A stretch of 64,000 bases of DNA, from contig JARUPY010000474.1 of assembly GCA_029817715.1 (NCBI GenBank), positions 5,890,001 to 5,954,000 on the forward strand. The letters are read 5' to 3'. This DNA comes from Melastoma dodecandrum (lineage: Eukaryota > Streptophyta > Magnoliopsida > Myrtales > Melastomataceae). The position numbers and the translations under genes were made by a program. Shown here piece by piece: positions 21,894 through 32,212 of this stretch. How positions within the stretch are numbered: the stretch's first letter is position 1; each line of letters opens with the position of its first letter. The notes under the pieces are model-generated. The model searched no databases and was not told where the DNA came from. It saw nothing but the letters and a program-made list of their open reading frames with translations.

Positions 21894-23316
21894 TGTCTGA
21901 ATGGTTTTGATGATGAGCCATTGGAAACTCGACCTTTTGTGGGACAGAAGTCAACCTTCTACATGACAGAATCCATTAATAATTTTTTTTGGATAAAAAA
22001 AATGAATTATTTGTCCAAATTCATCAAAATAAACTAATTAATCTGATGAAATAACTTGAGAAAATTAGTTTTCAATTATTTTCACACATACAAGGTTACT
22101 CATAGTTTGGAACCTTCCGCAACGTTTATCCATAGGGATATGATTAAGTTAATTATTCTTAATCAGATCTCATCCCTAACGGATACTTACCAATGGGAGA
22201 CGTGATTTGCATATTAATGGAATTAATATAAAGATTTATTCATTTTTCATTTAAGTGTAGAAGCTATATTAGTCAAGTCTACCTACTATGGTTAGTGGTT
22301 CGTAATAATGTATAAACAGAGGTTCGATTGCATTGTAAAAAGAGGAGAATACATCAGACATATTTGTCAGATGTTAGAGCTTGTAATTTTTCGTTGGTTT
22401 GAGTTTTGTTAGTCAAACACGAGTGACGTTGGCTGTAGAAGGCTGCATTGTTGGTGAAGTCTTCTTGGAGAGTGACCTAGGGGCCACGAGAGACTCCTGG
22501 TTGGAGGCTATAGGAGATGTTGGTGGAGCCGTGCAGTAGATTGCTGGCGTGGCCAACGTGCAGTGGGCCGGAGAGAGGGGCAGATACCCTAGGAACACAG
22601 AAGCGAGGGACAGACCCACTTCTGTGGTGCGTTCTATGTGTGTAAGATAACCTTAAGTAGGGATTTTCTGTCTGTTTAGCCATAGTCTCGAAGGACCATG
22701 CAGGAGAACCTTGGGTAGGGGTTTGTGTCTACTTAATCGTTATCTTGAGGCGCAAGCTAAGTCGCAGCAAGTTACTGTCAGGTGGGGACGTCCCCGGAGT
22801 GAAAAGTCCTATCGAAGTTGCAACGGGTTGCAGTGTAGGTAAAGATGTCGCCGTATGGAAAGGACTCAAAGCGGATTGAGGTGTAGGCGAGGACGCCTCC
22901 CGAGGAATCCAACAACTGGTTACTATTTGTTAGGCATGTTAACATATGCAACGAGTCACCTTTGGTGCAGAATCTCCTGGTCTGTGTTGTAAAGTTACCT
23001 TTGGGGCAGAACCTTCTGGTCTGTGCAGTAGAAAGTTGATAGTACATCACCTTCTGTATCGCTACTACGTTTTGTTTTAGTGATAACTATCCAAATTTTG
23101 GGTGAGAGTGGACGTCGTTAAAGCTTGTCGAACCACTATAAACATCCTTGCGTCCATCAAATCAAATCACAATCATATTGGTACGTTATGTCTTACAGAA
23201 GCATGTCCGTAAGGCTCTGTTTTATAGAATCTTTCTTCCACTGCGGGGTTTGCCAAAAAGGAGTTAAAAATACTTAATTGGAATTTAATACTAATTCACC
23301 CCCTCTTAGTGTAACA
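21894..23316 (+). mobile_element. 3' LTR of copia element D1
   Basis: The LTR is 1,423 bp, starting TGTCTGAATGG and ending GTGTAACA. It contains the block also seen in the D2 LTR (TTGGTGAAGTCTTCT...GGGGCCACGAG at 22,454-22,494) and two copies of a hairpin motif (GCAGAATCTCCTGGTCTGTG at 22,969 and GCAGAACCTTCTGGTCTGTG near 22,999-23,018). The 5' LTR is truncated, so the target duplication cannot be tested. Confidence 0.9.
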
Positions 23317-24634
23317 TAAAGACTGGACCAACTCAGGACAGGTAGCGGGAGCCATGAAGGTTAAAGTTTTGCTAGGGTTTTTGGGAGATGAACAAAGAAG
23401 ACGGAGGTTTCTTAATGTATGAGTGTGAAACCGTACCTCTACTCGAGTTTATAACCCGGAAACCGACAAAAACATTTAAAGCCCAAAAAGGGCCAACTTC
23501 ACCTGGAAACGGAGAGTGGCAAATGTCACCCAGAAGATGTGTAAAGGCGAAGAGATTTAAATTGTACATTAGTTTTCATTCAAATTCATATACATTACAT
23601 GTGTTTGTTTCAGAACCAGTGTATTAGACAACCGAAAGGAAATACAAGGAACACAATGAACGACACTTCTTCTCCAGGGATGATAAGGTGGTTGTTGAAG
23701 AGTTCAAAAAGAAAACCTTAGAGATCTGCGAGCTTACCCAAGGGTTTATCCCATGAAGGCGAAAAGGACGGCGCAGGGTAACTTGCCCACTTCTAGATGC
23801 AAGGACAACTCGCTGCTACCGCCGAAATTTTCATCCTGCGGTAAAGAGTCTGCTACGGTTAGAGTCATTAACTAGAGGACCTTGGTCTTCGCATGCGAGT
23901 CTAGATCAGACCTTCCAAAGGCCGTAAAGTTGTGGACTTGAGCTTTTTCAACGTCTACCGGGTGTCGTAGTCTTGCCTAATCGTTCGGCCGAAGATGCCT
24001 AAGGTCAGTGCTAGTCTGTCTATGATGTTGAGTTGCGGAGCCAGAGCCTGGCATGTTCGCCCGCTTGGCCGACTTGCATGTGTTAAGCATGTCGCCAATG
24101 ACCTCTTCCATAGTATTCTTGGGCCCAAAAATGTCTGTGAACACCACGGGACCCAGAGAGTCGATTCAATCAGAGTCCATCCAGGGGCTAAAGACTATTT
24201 CACCGCAACTCCGCCCTGGTCCTCTACCCTTCCAGAAAAACTCATTGTGGAGGAGGTGGGCGACTTTAGAGGGGAAGAACACCACTTGCATAAGGTGGTG
24301 GACATATGCTCTCGAGTGGAGTAAGGTGGCGAACATAGTAGTTTGGAAATGAAAAGGTTAAAGCCTCATAACCCCGATCTTTTCAAAAGTGATGGTTTGA
24401 ATTGGGGAAACCCATCCAAACATCATTATTTATAGCGGGGTATGGATAAATAAAATCTCTGACAAACGATATTATTGAGGAAATCTCGGGGATTCCATTA
24501 GGTGAATTTCGAAGATCTCAACAGTGAGGGGTTAATTCGCTACCTGCATACGTTACGAGGGAGTGGACATAATAAAATAAAAATGTCGGGTCTTTTCAAG
24601 AAGAGATGGAATGCAGCTTTTTTGACCCCGTCTT
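23317..24634 (-). mobile_element. 3' internal region of a gypsy element, possible antisense gene remnant
   Basis: This region lies directly upstream of a gypsy-type LTR (24,650-25,296). On the minus strand there is a TATA-like GCTATAAATA at 24,429-24,438 and, below it, an ATG at about 24,334 opening a short frame with HHLMQVVFFPSKVAHL, then stops. The layout parallels the antisense gene of element B, but no PMD domain could be recognised, so the comparison is tentative. The plus-strand frames of 99-109 codons here look like shadows. Confidence 0.35.
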
Positions 24635-25296
24635 ACTTGGGGGCCTTATATTTTTAACAACAAAAATTCTAGGCGACAGATCTTGATGTCATTTGTGGGA
24701 TCAACGTTATAGAATATGGGCCCAAATGGGAAATGACCTTTTTAGCGGGATAGCTGTGGAAATACGCTAGACGAAGGCTTACAGGCGAAGCGGCTATCAA
24801 GAAACAGAGGTTACCAAGCAACGGAGGTTACCAAGCAACGGAGGTTACCAAGCAACAGTCAGCTGGGCGAGCAAGGAAAGTCTGCAACGAAGGCTAGTGG
24901 GCGATACGGTTGATCAGTAGCTGTCATGGGAAGATTTGGGAAATCTCAAGGCATGGAAGGGAATAATTGTCAAGATCACTTGGATGTAAAGGAGATATTT
25001 CCTAAAGACTGACAACATAGCTACTGAATATATGCACAATATTTTATTTTGTATTCACATAAGATTAGCATAGTATAAATAGGGTCCTTACCTAGGCATT
25101 AAGGACACATCTCTAAATACAGATGGAGAAACACAATCTTTTATCGTTTATCATTCTAGTGTTCCAGCGTTCAAGCGTTCTTGCAATCTTATTTTCACCG
25201 AAGGCATTGTCTAGGGCATTCGTAAGTACTTCTACTTAGGATGTCATTCCTTTAGCTTCTTTTTACATTCAAACGGCGACCACACTAATCACTAAA
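24635..25296 (+). mobile_element. Gypsy LTR related in layout to B and G1
   Basis: A polypurine-like CTTGGGGGCCTTATA (24,637-24,651) precedes it, comparable with AAAAGGGGGGCTTA before the B 3' LTR. A TATA box (AGTATAAATAGGG) lies at 25,072-25,084, and GGCGACCACACTAATC near 25,275-25,290 corresponds to the GGCGACCACA motif near the LTR ends of B and G1. The end is cut at about 25,296 by an Athila-type LTR sequence. No partner LTR is in the window. Confidence 0.6.
24807..24857 (+). repeat. 17-bp tandem repeat, three copies
   Basis: GAGGTTACCAAGCAACG is repeated exactly at 24,807 and 24,824, with a third copy at 24,841 differing in the last base. It lies upstream of the TATA box of the LTR and could act as a promoter repeat, but this is inferred from position only. 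Confidence 0.95.
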
Positions 25297-26475
25297 TTTG
25301 CACACCGCAAGTATACGGATCCCAACAAGTGATATAGAGATAAGTAGAGTTGTCGTTCCCACGAGGATATAAAAAAAAAACCTTTTAGCATACACAATTG
25401 CAATTCTTATGTAGCCAAGTCAATAAGAGAAATTTAAAACTTAGAAAACTAATCTAATGAAAAGCTAAAATCAAAGCAAAGAAATCAGAATTCAATCAGT
25501 TGGAAAAGCATATGATCAAGTATCCCTTCCTTGTTTTGTTAAATCACTTCACTCGATTATCCCCAATTCATACTAATTTTGCTTACCAACTGGATTCTTA
25601 GGCCTCTAAGTGCCTCTCCCGATTTTATAAAGGACTATTCCAAACCACTATAAAACATATATCCCTATAGTGAATTACAAAGACAAGAAACGCTTCAGAG
25701 TCAATCCTTTGATGGTTGCCTAGAAGTATATCTCCCAATATTGCTTCCTAGCTATTTCGCTCCCACGATATTAACCAAGGCTATTTCGTTCTTGTTCTCT
25801 CCTAAAACTCCTGTCCCGTTTACATTAGTATAACAAATTAATATAATTCATTGATCAGATAAATTGCATGCATTAAGATCAAACGAAATAAATAAACATT
25901 CAAAGCACGTATTTGTTCTAATACGAGTTCTGGAAATTCAACTACACAATTCGGTTCAACATAATTCTAGTAAAGAAAGTTTAGCCAAGTGTCGTTTTTG
26001 GAACATAAATCAGAGAAAAGTACCCTAAACGATAGTTTAACTCTGTTGCTCTCCTTGATAAAAATTGTCCTCCTCTTCGCAAGGGGTGAATAAAGTCTTT
26101 TTATAGTCCTAAATATAACGGTAGCAGATCTTAGAAAATTCGAAAATAAAAACATTTTTCACTTTCTTTCGTACAGCTGCAAGACTTTCCTTCACAGCAA
26201 CGCGAAGTCTCTGTGGATACGCCCAAATCTTCTTATGTCCACTTTTACCCTGATGTTGTCTTTGGGTTGGATGGAAAAGGAAGGAAAAGGTAACATGTAG
26301 ACTAATGTCCTTAAATCGATGTTAGAAACACCGAATTAGGCTCCTTAAGAAGTTTTCCCTTATTAAAGTGAACTAGCAAATTGATTTTTCTGATATCAAG
26401 TTATAGCGAAAGCTGGTTACTTATTTCGTAAAATATATTTCACGAATAACGTTATGGATATTCAATTTCACCCCT
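25297..26475 (-). mobile_element. Athila-type LTR fragment (minus strand), probable
   Basis: Read on the minus strand the block ends with ATCCTCGTGGGAACGA, then CACTTG and GTATACTTGCGG, a phrase typical of Athila-type LTR ends. No primer site or interior follows at lower coordinates, where it abuts another LTR, so it is a solo or truncated LTR. The upper boundary near 26,475 is a guess from the change in composition. No coding potential. Confidence 0.5.
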
Positions 26476-26885
26476 TTTATTTTGTCATGTCATTTTTGTT
26501 GGGATACATTTTTCTATGAAAATAAAAATGAAAAAAATCGAAAAAATATGATGAAAGCACGCTCCATTAAGAGAGAAAGGAGAAAAGGAAGAGGTGTGAA
26601 ACTGCCAACCATCACCATCATCCCCAACGACAATATAAAAATTATATATAGAAAAAATCAAACCCTTGACCAACTTCTCGGAATAAATACCCCCGTCAAA
26701 TTATCACTGCCAAAAGACACACACAGAGAAAGACAAGGATGAATATCTTCTTTTTATATGCATAGACTGCTAGAGTTGAACGATCCACATGTGCCTTCCC
26801 GCCCCCCCCCCCCCCCTTCGCCTAAGAGTGTTGTTTTCATGGCTCTTGCCTATCGGTATCTAATATTTTTTGCATTTGTCGGAGC
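26476..26885. other. Unassigned AT-rich DNA with poly-C run
   Basis: No credible gene is seen; an 86-codon frame at 26,482-26,742 is lysine-rich low-complexity and unsupported. A run of 15 C lies at 26,802-26,816. The block may represent intron or flank of the ORANGE gene fragment that follows. Confidence 0.4.
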
Positions 26886-27012
26886 AATTTCCGCATCATA
26901 GAAGGGCCTGAGACTGTTCTAGATTTCATGCAAATGCAGTCACAGGAATTCCAGGATAACATCCATAATTGGTGTAGCAAAATCTTCCTTCACAAGGAAG
27001 ACGTCCTGCGAG
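26886..27012 (+). pseudogene. Exon fragment of an ORANGE (OR)-type gene
   Basis: The frame reads RIIEGPETVLDFMQMQSQEF then QDNIHNWCSKIFLHKEDV, closely matching the conserved region of the plant ORANGE protein, a plastid DnaJ-like zinc-finger protein that stabilises phytoene synthase and promotes carotenoid accumulation. Only about 42 codons are present. Some invariant charged residues of the family are changed (for example NWCSK where NRRNK/SRRNK is usual) and the frame runs into a stop at about 27,040. No zinc-finger exons were found nearby, so this is a relic or transposon-carried fragment rather than a gene. Confidence 0.75.
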
Positions 27013-27233
27013 GCGAGTTACTGCATTTGTTTTGGGGGAGTTGACCAGCTTACTGATGTTTTGGTCTGTTTACCTTCTTTTTCGGTTGGTCTAAAGTAAC
27101 TTATCGATGAAGTAACAACCATAACATATTTCTGCAAGACCTAGGCAAAAAATAATTTTTTTGCAATACATAATGATAAGAAATTTTATAAATTTTATCT
27201 ATACCATTATCTCACTTCATATTATTAACCAAG
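27013..27233. other. Flank between OR fragment and element B
   Basis: AT-rich sequence without a recognisable gene. Its last bases (CCAAG) form the left flank of element B. The right flank of B begins AAGCA or, if the LTR ends two bases earlier, CAAAG, so a target duplication of five bases can be proposed only with one mismatch. Confidence 0.4.
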
Positions 27234-27343
27234 TGTTGACATGACAAATAATTTTGGGCCTGGACTTAGAACAGAAACCCAGTAATCACTCAAGTCACAC
27301 TCTGAGTCGGCCCAAGATACAGTCGTCTAGGCCGACTCACGAC

Positions 27344-27475
27344 GAAGTCGATTAGGTCGACTTATGACGGAGTCGACTAGGTCGACTTATGAACGGAGTC
27401 GACTAGGTCGACTTATGAACGGAGTCGACTAGGTCGATTTATGAACGGAGTCGACTAGGTCGACACACGACGAAG
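27344..27475 (+). repeat. 26-bp minisatellite in B 5' LTR
   Basis: Five units of 25-26 bp consist of GGAGTCGACTAGGTCGACTTATGAAC with minor variants. Each unit has GTCGAC palindromes and an inverted AGTCGACTAGGTCGACT core. The array lies about 320 bp upstream of the TATA box. The corresponding array in the 3' LTR (39,296-39,424) has different unit variants (GACGAAGTCGA instead of GAACGGAGTCGA in most units). Confidence 0.9.
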
Positions 27476-27787
27476 GAATATGGTAATCAAAGTCAACCAA
27501 GATGACTCAACGGTAACTAAGTCTACTAGTAGGGTCAAGTCGACGGAATTCTGGATAAGTCGACCAAGTCGGTCGTAGTCCGTACAGATCAGTCAAGTCG
27601 ACAAGGTTGGAATGAATTTATTCATTTTCAATCACGTTTGTTAAGGATCGTAACTGATCCTAATATCCAGGAACGTGATCCCATATATCAAGGAGGTTGT
27701 TGAGACACTCCCACGATATTAGGGAACACGGTCTATAACACGATCTGCAACACGGTCTATCTGTTACGTGTTAAACACGTACAAGTC

Positions 27788-27807
27788 CTCTATAAATAGC
27801 AGAGGAA
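27788..27807 (+). promoter_or_regulatory. TATA box of B 5' LTR
   Basis: CTCTATAAATAGCAGAGG contains a consensus TATAAATA. CCTCT before it and AGAGG after it are inverted repeats. It probably sets the transcription start of the element RNA some 25-35 bases downstream. Confidence 0.75.
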
Positions 27808-27914
27808 TGTTTCAAGACAACGACACGACCATACACAGCCAAAGCTCTGAAGTTTGTTCGTCAACCTTAGGAATTAGATCCCTTGACCCGGTTTATAGGT
27901 CAACTCCCCTTCCA

Positions 27915-28065
27915 CCGACAGAGTGAGCTCGTAGGGCCTTTGCCGTCAACCCCCCGCCAGCGACACCACCGATGGAGTGAGCTCGTAGGGCCTTCGTCAC
28001 AGCCTCCCGCCAGCGACCGCCACCGACGGAGCGAGCTTCCAAGGCCTTCGTCACAAGTTTTCCGC
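27915..28065 (+). repeat. Three ~63-bp repeats in B LTR
   Basis: Units share CACCGACGGAGTGAGCTCGTAGGGCCTT...CGCCAGCGAC with small changes, at about 27,915, 27,967 and 28,019. They lie in the transcribed part of the LTR. The same set is present in the 3' LTR at 39,863-40,015. Role unknown. Confidence 0.8.
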
Positions 28066-28250
28066 CGTCACCACTTGCTCCCTTTTCGTTTTTATATGGC
28101 TGTAAGCCCCTGTTCTTAATTCATCAAAATTGTAAGACTTGCATTCTGTTTTGAATAAAATTGTGCATCTTCTTACTGGCGACCACAATCCAATTCCTGT
28201 GAGTCCTTTGCCAAATATTTCCGACGTGATCCGTTCTATACGCGAACACA

Positions 28251-28270
28251 TTTTTGGCGACCACAGTGGG
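28251..28270 (+). other. Primer-binding site of element B
   Basis: TTTTTGGCGACCACAGTGGG follows the LTR. The first Ts are spacer and TGGCGACCACAGTGGG is the likely tRNA complement. I cannot say with certainty which tRNA; comparing with plant tRNA 3' ends would settle it. Confidence 0.75.
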
Positions 28271-28300
28271 AGAAGAAGAAAAAAAAAATCTTAGTCTCAA

Positions 28301-30971
28301 ATGCCGAGAAATACTCGAAGCCGTGAGCCTCAGAATCCCTTAGATGGGGAAGACCAGGAACTTCCTCCGGGAATGGACTTGGAAGCGCCGGCCCTAGGAG
28401 GCCAGGCAGCTTCAAACCAGTCCACTTTTGATTCACATGCCCCGTCCGAATTTATTTCGAGACTGGAGTTCCACAAGGAATTGGGGGATGTGCGTCAGGA
28501 GTTGACTGATATGAAGGGTATTCTAATGGATGTCCAAACTCTAATAGGGCGTCTTTCTGGCCCGAGAGACGAGGAAAGAGTGAGACCTCGTATGAGAGAG
28601 GCCCCCCTTTAGGGAGTCTACGTTCATGGCAGACGCTCGTCGGACTGCTCAAGGGTCACGTAACGTGACTTTTGAGCAATCTGAGATAAGGTTGAATGCT
28701 CTCTTTGAACCCGGGAATCTGGTTCCCCCTGGTCGACCCTCTTCTTCACGTAATCGACCAGTGAATACGTATTGGAATGAGGCAGAGGACTTCCAAGAGG
28801 GAACAGATCGGGGGGAGGATTTTATTCCGTCTCGTCGCCCTGGAAAAGAGCCAATGGTCGACGCAGTTGGAGATCCCTATGAGCCTGGACCCCGGAATAG
28901 TAATCATCGTGAGGAGCCTTCATTTTATGTAAGGGATCCAACGAGCCAAACAATGGGAGAAAGGCCTCCGTATAGCCCGTTAAGGCCAACTCGACTCGCA
29001 GGGCAGGGGCCGATAGGCGGTGTACCCCCAGACTTAAGAGAGGCCATAACTCAGGTTATAGAACAAGTCGTCCCAGGAATAGCTCGGCGAGATGACACCT
29101 GTTTATACAGGTCTCCTTATCCTGCGTACATTGATAGGGATTTCCCTTTACCTAGAGGTTATAGGGTGCCCGACTTCACTCGCTTCTCGGGCGAAGATGA
29201 AATGACTCCACTTGAGCATATTGCTCGCTTCACTCATAAACTTGGCGAGGCGGCCGGGAATGACTTCTGGAAACTAAAGCTCTTCCCGAACTCATTAACC
29301 GGGGATGCCTTTACCTGGTATGCAGGTTTGCCGTCGGGGTCAGTAGCTTCATGGACTCAGATGCAGTCCATGTTTGTTAAAACCTTTGCTCGACTTGATA
29401 CCCCCATGTCGATGTTTGAGGTCATGCGCCTTAGGCAGGCTAATGGGGAACACCCGGGGCAGTTTCTAATGAAACTTAGAAAGGCCTTATTACGGTGTAG
29501 GCCTCCCATACCGGAGAAAGACCAGTTGCTCCTTGCATTAAATGCGTTGTCCATTCCTTTCCGGAAAAAGCTACAAGGGGAGCGCTTTGCCGATCTATAT
29601 GATTTGGCAAGGAGAGCCACTGAGTACTATCAGCTCCTAACAGAAGAGGCCAAACTGACTCGAGCCTACCAAGTCGATACTTATGAAGTCGACGTGGCCG
29701 AGTTTGTTAAGGGAGAGTCGACTATATGTGACCCCTTGACTAGGAAAAATTCTAAAGCTAAAGCCTCCCAGAAAAATGCCGAGGAAAGGAAATACTCCTT
29801 CGACACAGATAAAGTCGACGCCATTTTTGACTGGCTTTATCAAAAGAAAAGGATCAGGCTTAAGCCTGGTCATCGAGTCCCTCAGACAGAAAGGGAAAAA
29901 AATAGGAATTACTGCAAGTGGCATGGTTCCTTCACCCATATTTCCAAGGACTGCCTGTCCTTTAGAAATATAATTCATGATTTAATAGAGTCTAAAGAGC
30001 TCTGTTTTCCTGAAGTCGATGAAGTCGCCATGGTGGATGATAATCCATTTGGTGACGAAGTCGCCATTCATACATTTGATATATTTGACACTGAGGTTAA
30101 CCTTGTAGAAGTCATTAATGACTCTGCTATACCTTCGCAGGATTTGCAAGCAACTGGCGAGACCTTGGTGGCTAATGCCCTGATGAAGCGACTGGCTGAG
30201 CGTGGGGTTTTCATCCTGCCGAAGGGAAGGGACAAGTGGCTTTGCCACTGGCACCTGAACGACACTCACACGACGGACCAATGCCACACATTTAAGAAGT
30301 ACCTGTTGGACAGTAAGACAGAAGACTGGTATGACCTGACCCCTTTCGAGGAAGCAGCAATGTCGTTGACTACCCCCCGAGGACCTTCTCACGCCCTCAA
30401 AAGTCCTCCTAGGGTAGATCGCCGACTGGCCTCGCGAGGAGGAAGAGGAGGTTCCCAGGGGCATAGGGGGAATGGAGAGGCAGCCGCCCGGGGTACGGAA
30501 CGCCCGGCACGGCGACTCGAGTTTATGGACTCGTCTGGCCAGAGAGTCGTCAAGCAGGGGTACACTAGGACTACCCCTGTCAAGGAGATAAGACCTGTGG
30601 AAGAGTATAAGGGAGTAGACCGACCCCAACAGGCTGCAAGTCGCAGGCCTCGATATGCGTCACAGACAGTCGACCCCCAGGAAATGCGGAGGGGATCTCC
30701 TATCGCCCAATTCTTGGACGAGAAGCTACTGTGCCAGAAATGCAAGCTGATCGCCCACAATCGGATACTTATTACCCAGCTCTGCACAGCATGCTGCGTC
30801 AACTATTTCTTGCGGCTGGTCGACTTGTCCGCAAAAGGGGAGATGCTGGTGAAAGCGGTCCGCCCCGAGGGTACAGGTAATTCGAACCCAGCAAACCTTC
30901 CTCGAATAGACCAGAAAATACTCCAGTGCAGGTGGGATATGACCCAGTCGACGGCAGATTCGTGGAGGTAA
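28301..30971 (+). pseudogene. gag of element B (frameshifted)
   Basis: An N-terminal frame (28,301-28,612, beginning MPRNTRSREPQ) is followed after a frameshift in a C-run by a 781-codon frame (28,626-30,971). The conserved retrotransposon Gag domain is at about residues 190-330 of the latter (FTRFSGEDEMTPLEHIARFT, LTGDAFTWYAGL, FLMKLRKALLRC). Further on there are two short H-and-C-containing repeats (NYCKWHGSFTHISKDC, CHWHLNDTHTTDQC) and a cysteine cluster (LCQKCKLIA...LCTACCVNYF). A second frameshift near 30,930 moves the frame to 30,926-31,174. Gag would form the particle that packages element RNA. Confidence 0.9.
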
Positions 30972-32212
30972 GCCGACTCCTTTTTGGTTCTAAGAAACCA
31001 AAATTCGTCAAAGCCCTTAACCCTTCGTCTCAATGGCAGAAGGTGGAAAGGAAGGTTGCGCCCCCCTTAATGGCTCAAAAGAGAAAGGAAAGGCGTCTAA
31101 GTCACGCCCAAAAAAGACCTAGGATGACCCCTGCGATACCACCCTCGGAAAGGAACCAAGCCGCAGAGAAATAAATCGTGGAACTTGAACGGGTCGAGTC
31201 TACTGATTACTCGGAAAACCCGGGCTCAAGCTTCGACTACACTCCTCTACGAGGAGACAGGCCCTGCGACTTCAACGCAGAACAAGGGCTCCTTGTGAGC
31301 TGTAACGCTCTCACCTTCTCTGCGGAGTTCGCCTGCAACGACAAGTCGGAGGCGCCGAAAGGTAAAACCCTAGACTCTAAGGTCACTTCTTTTCCATCTA
31401 GCTTCCCTCTGCACTGGCTGAGGAAACCATCGGATCGCATGAAACAGCACATGCACTCGTTATACATCGCAGCCACCTTTGACGGTGTTTTGGTGGGTCG
31501 AGTCTTAATAGACAACGGCGCCACCGCCAATGTTCTCCCACTCACCAAGTTTAGACTACTTGGGTACAAGCCTAGCGAGTTGGTGCGAACCGACGTGGCT
31601 GTAAGCGGCTTTAATGGGAGGAAGTCCGAATGCCTGGGAATATGCTCTGTGCATTTAGGCGTTGGAAGACACGAGCAGGAAACTGCTTTCTTCGTAATTG
31701 ACATAGCCCCTTCGTTTAATGCGCTTTTGGGACGCGATTGGCTTCATAAAGCCGCCGCGATCCCATCGACTTTGCATAGGGAGTTGATTTTATGGCTTGA
31801 CTCTGAAATAGAGACTATCAGGGCTGATGAATACTCCTGTTGTGACAAGGGCATTTTACATGCAAAAACATGCAAGACGATCAAGGACCTCACCCTGGAT
31901 CAACGCTACAAGCTAGGAGACCCTACTGTCGGACCCCTAGGTGAACCCTCCGGGAAGTTCGACTTCATTGTGAGCTATGGCACCTCTCACCCCAAGCCTG
32001 ATGAGGGATCAATCGTGCCGACAGGATGGGGGCCCGACTTCATGGACAAGGACATAGATGAGGTCCTGCAGGAAGTAGTCCCGACCAAGGATGGAGGCGA
32101 GACAGACAACAGTCCTAATGGCGACAAGGGGGAGGCGCCTAAGGGCCAGGAAAGTGTTGCGACGGAGTTGGAGCCCGATAGACTCCTGCACGAAGGGGTG
32201 TATGGACAGTGA
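30926..32212 (+). pseudogene. Protease region of element B
   Basis: Two stretches in one frame, 30,926-31,174 and 31,178-32,212, are separated by a TAA at 31,172-31,174. The second holds the aspartic protease: VLIDNGATANVLPL (DNGA active site) and the conserved FNALLGRDWLHKAAA downstream. It ends LLHEGVYGQ. The RT frame starts in another frame and overlaps it by about 120 bp. A natural -1 frameshift or a mutation would explain this; the decayed G1 copy does not settle it. Confidence 0.88.

Larger units (their letters stand above)
27234..28250 (+). mobile_element. 5' LTR of element B
   Basis: The LTR starts TGTTGACATGAC and ends GCGAACACA. It carries a minisatellite (27,344-27,475), a TATA box (27,790-27,796, TATAAAT inside a CCTCT/AGAGG inverted repeat), three ~63-bp repeats with GAGCTCGTAGGGCCTT (27,915-28,065), and the GGCGACCACA motif near its end. 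The 3' copy is at 39,186-40,221. Confidence 0.95.

Noticed and set aside
26482..26742. 86-codon lysine-rich ORF
   Set aside because: Low complexity, no homologue recognised, no promoter or splice signals, and a comparable frame on the opposite strand.
30200..31704. Minus-strand frames of 137-215 codons opposite gag and protease of B
   Set aside because: They mirror the conserved sense coding sequence and lack domain resemblance, promoter or splice sites.
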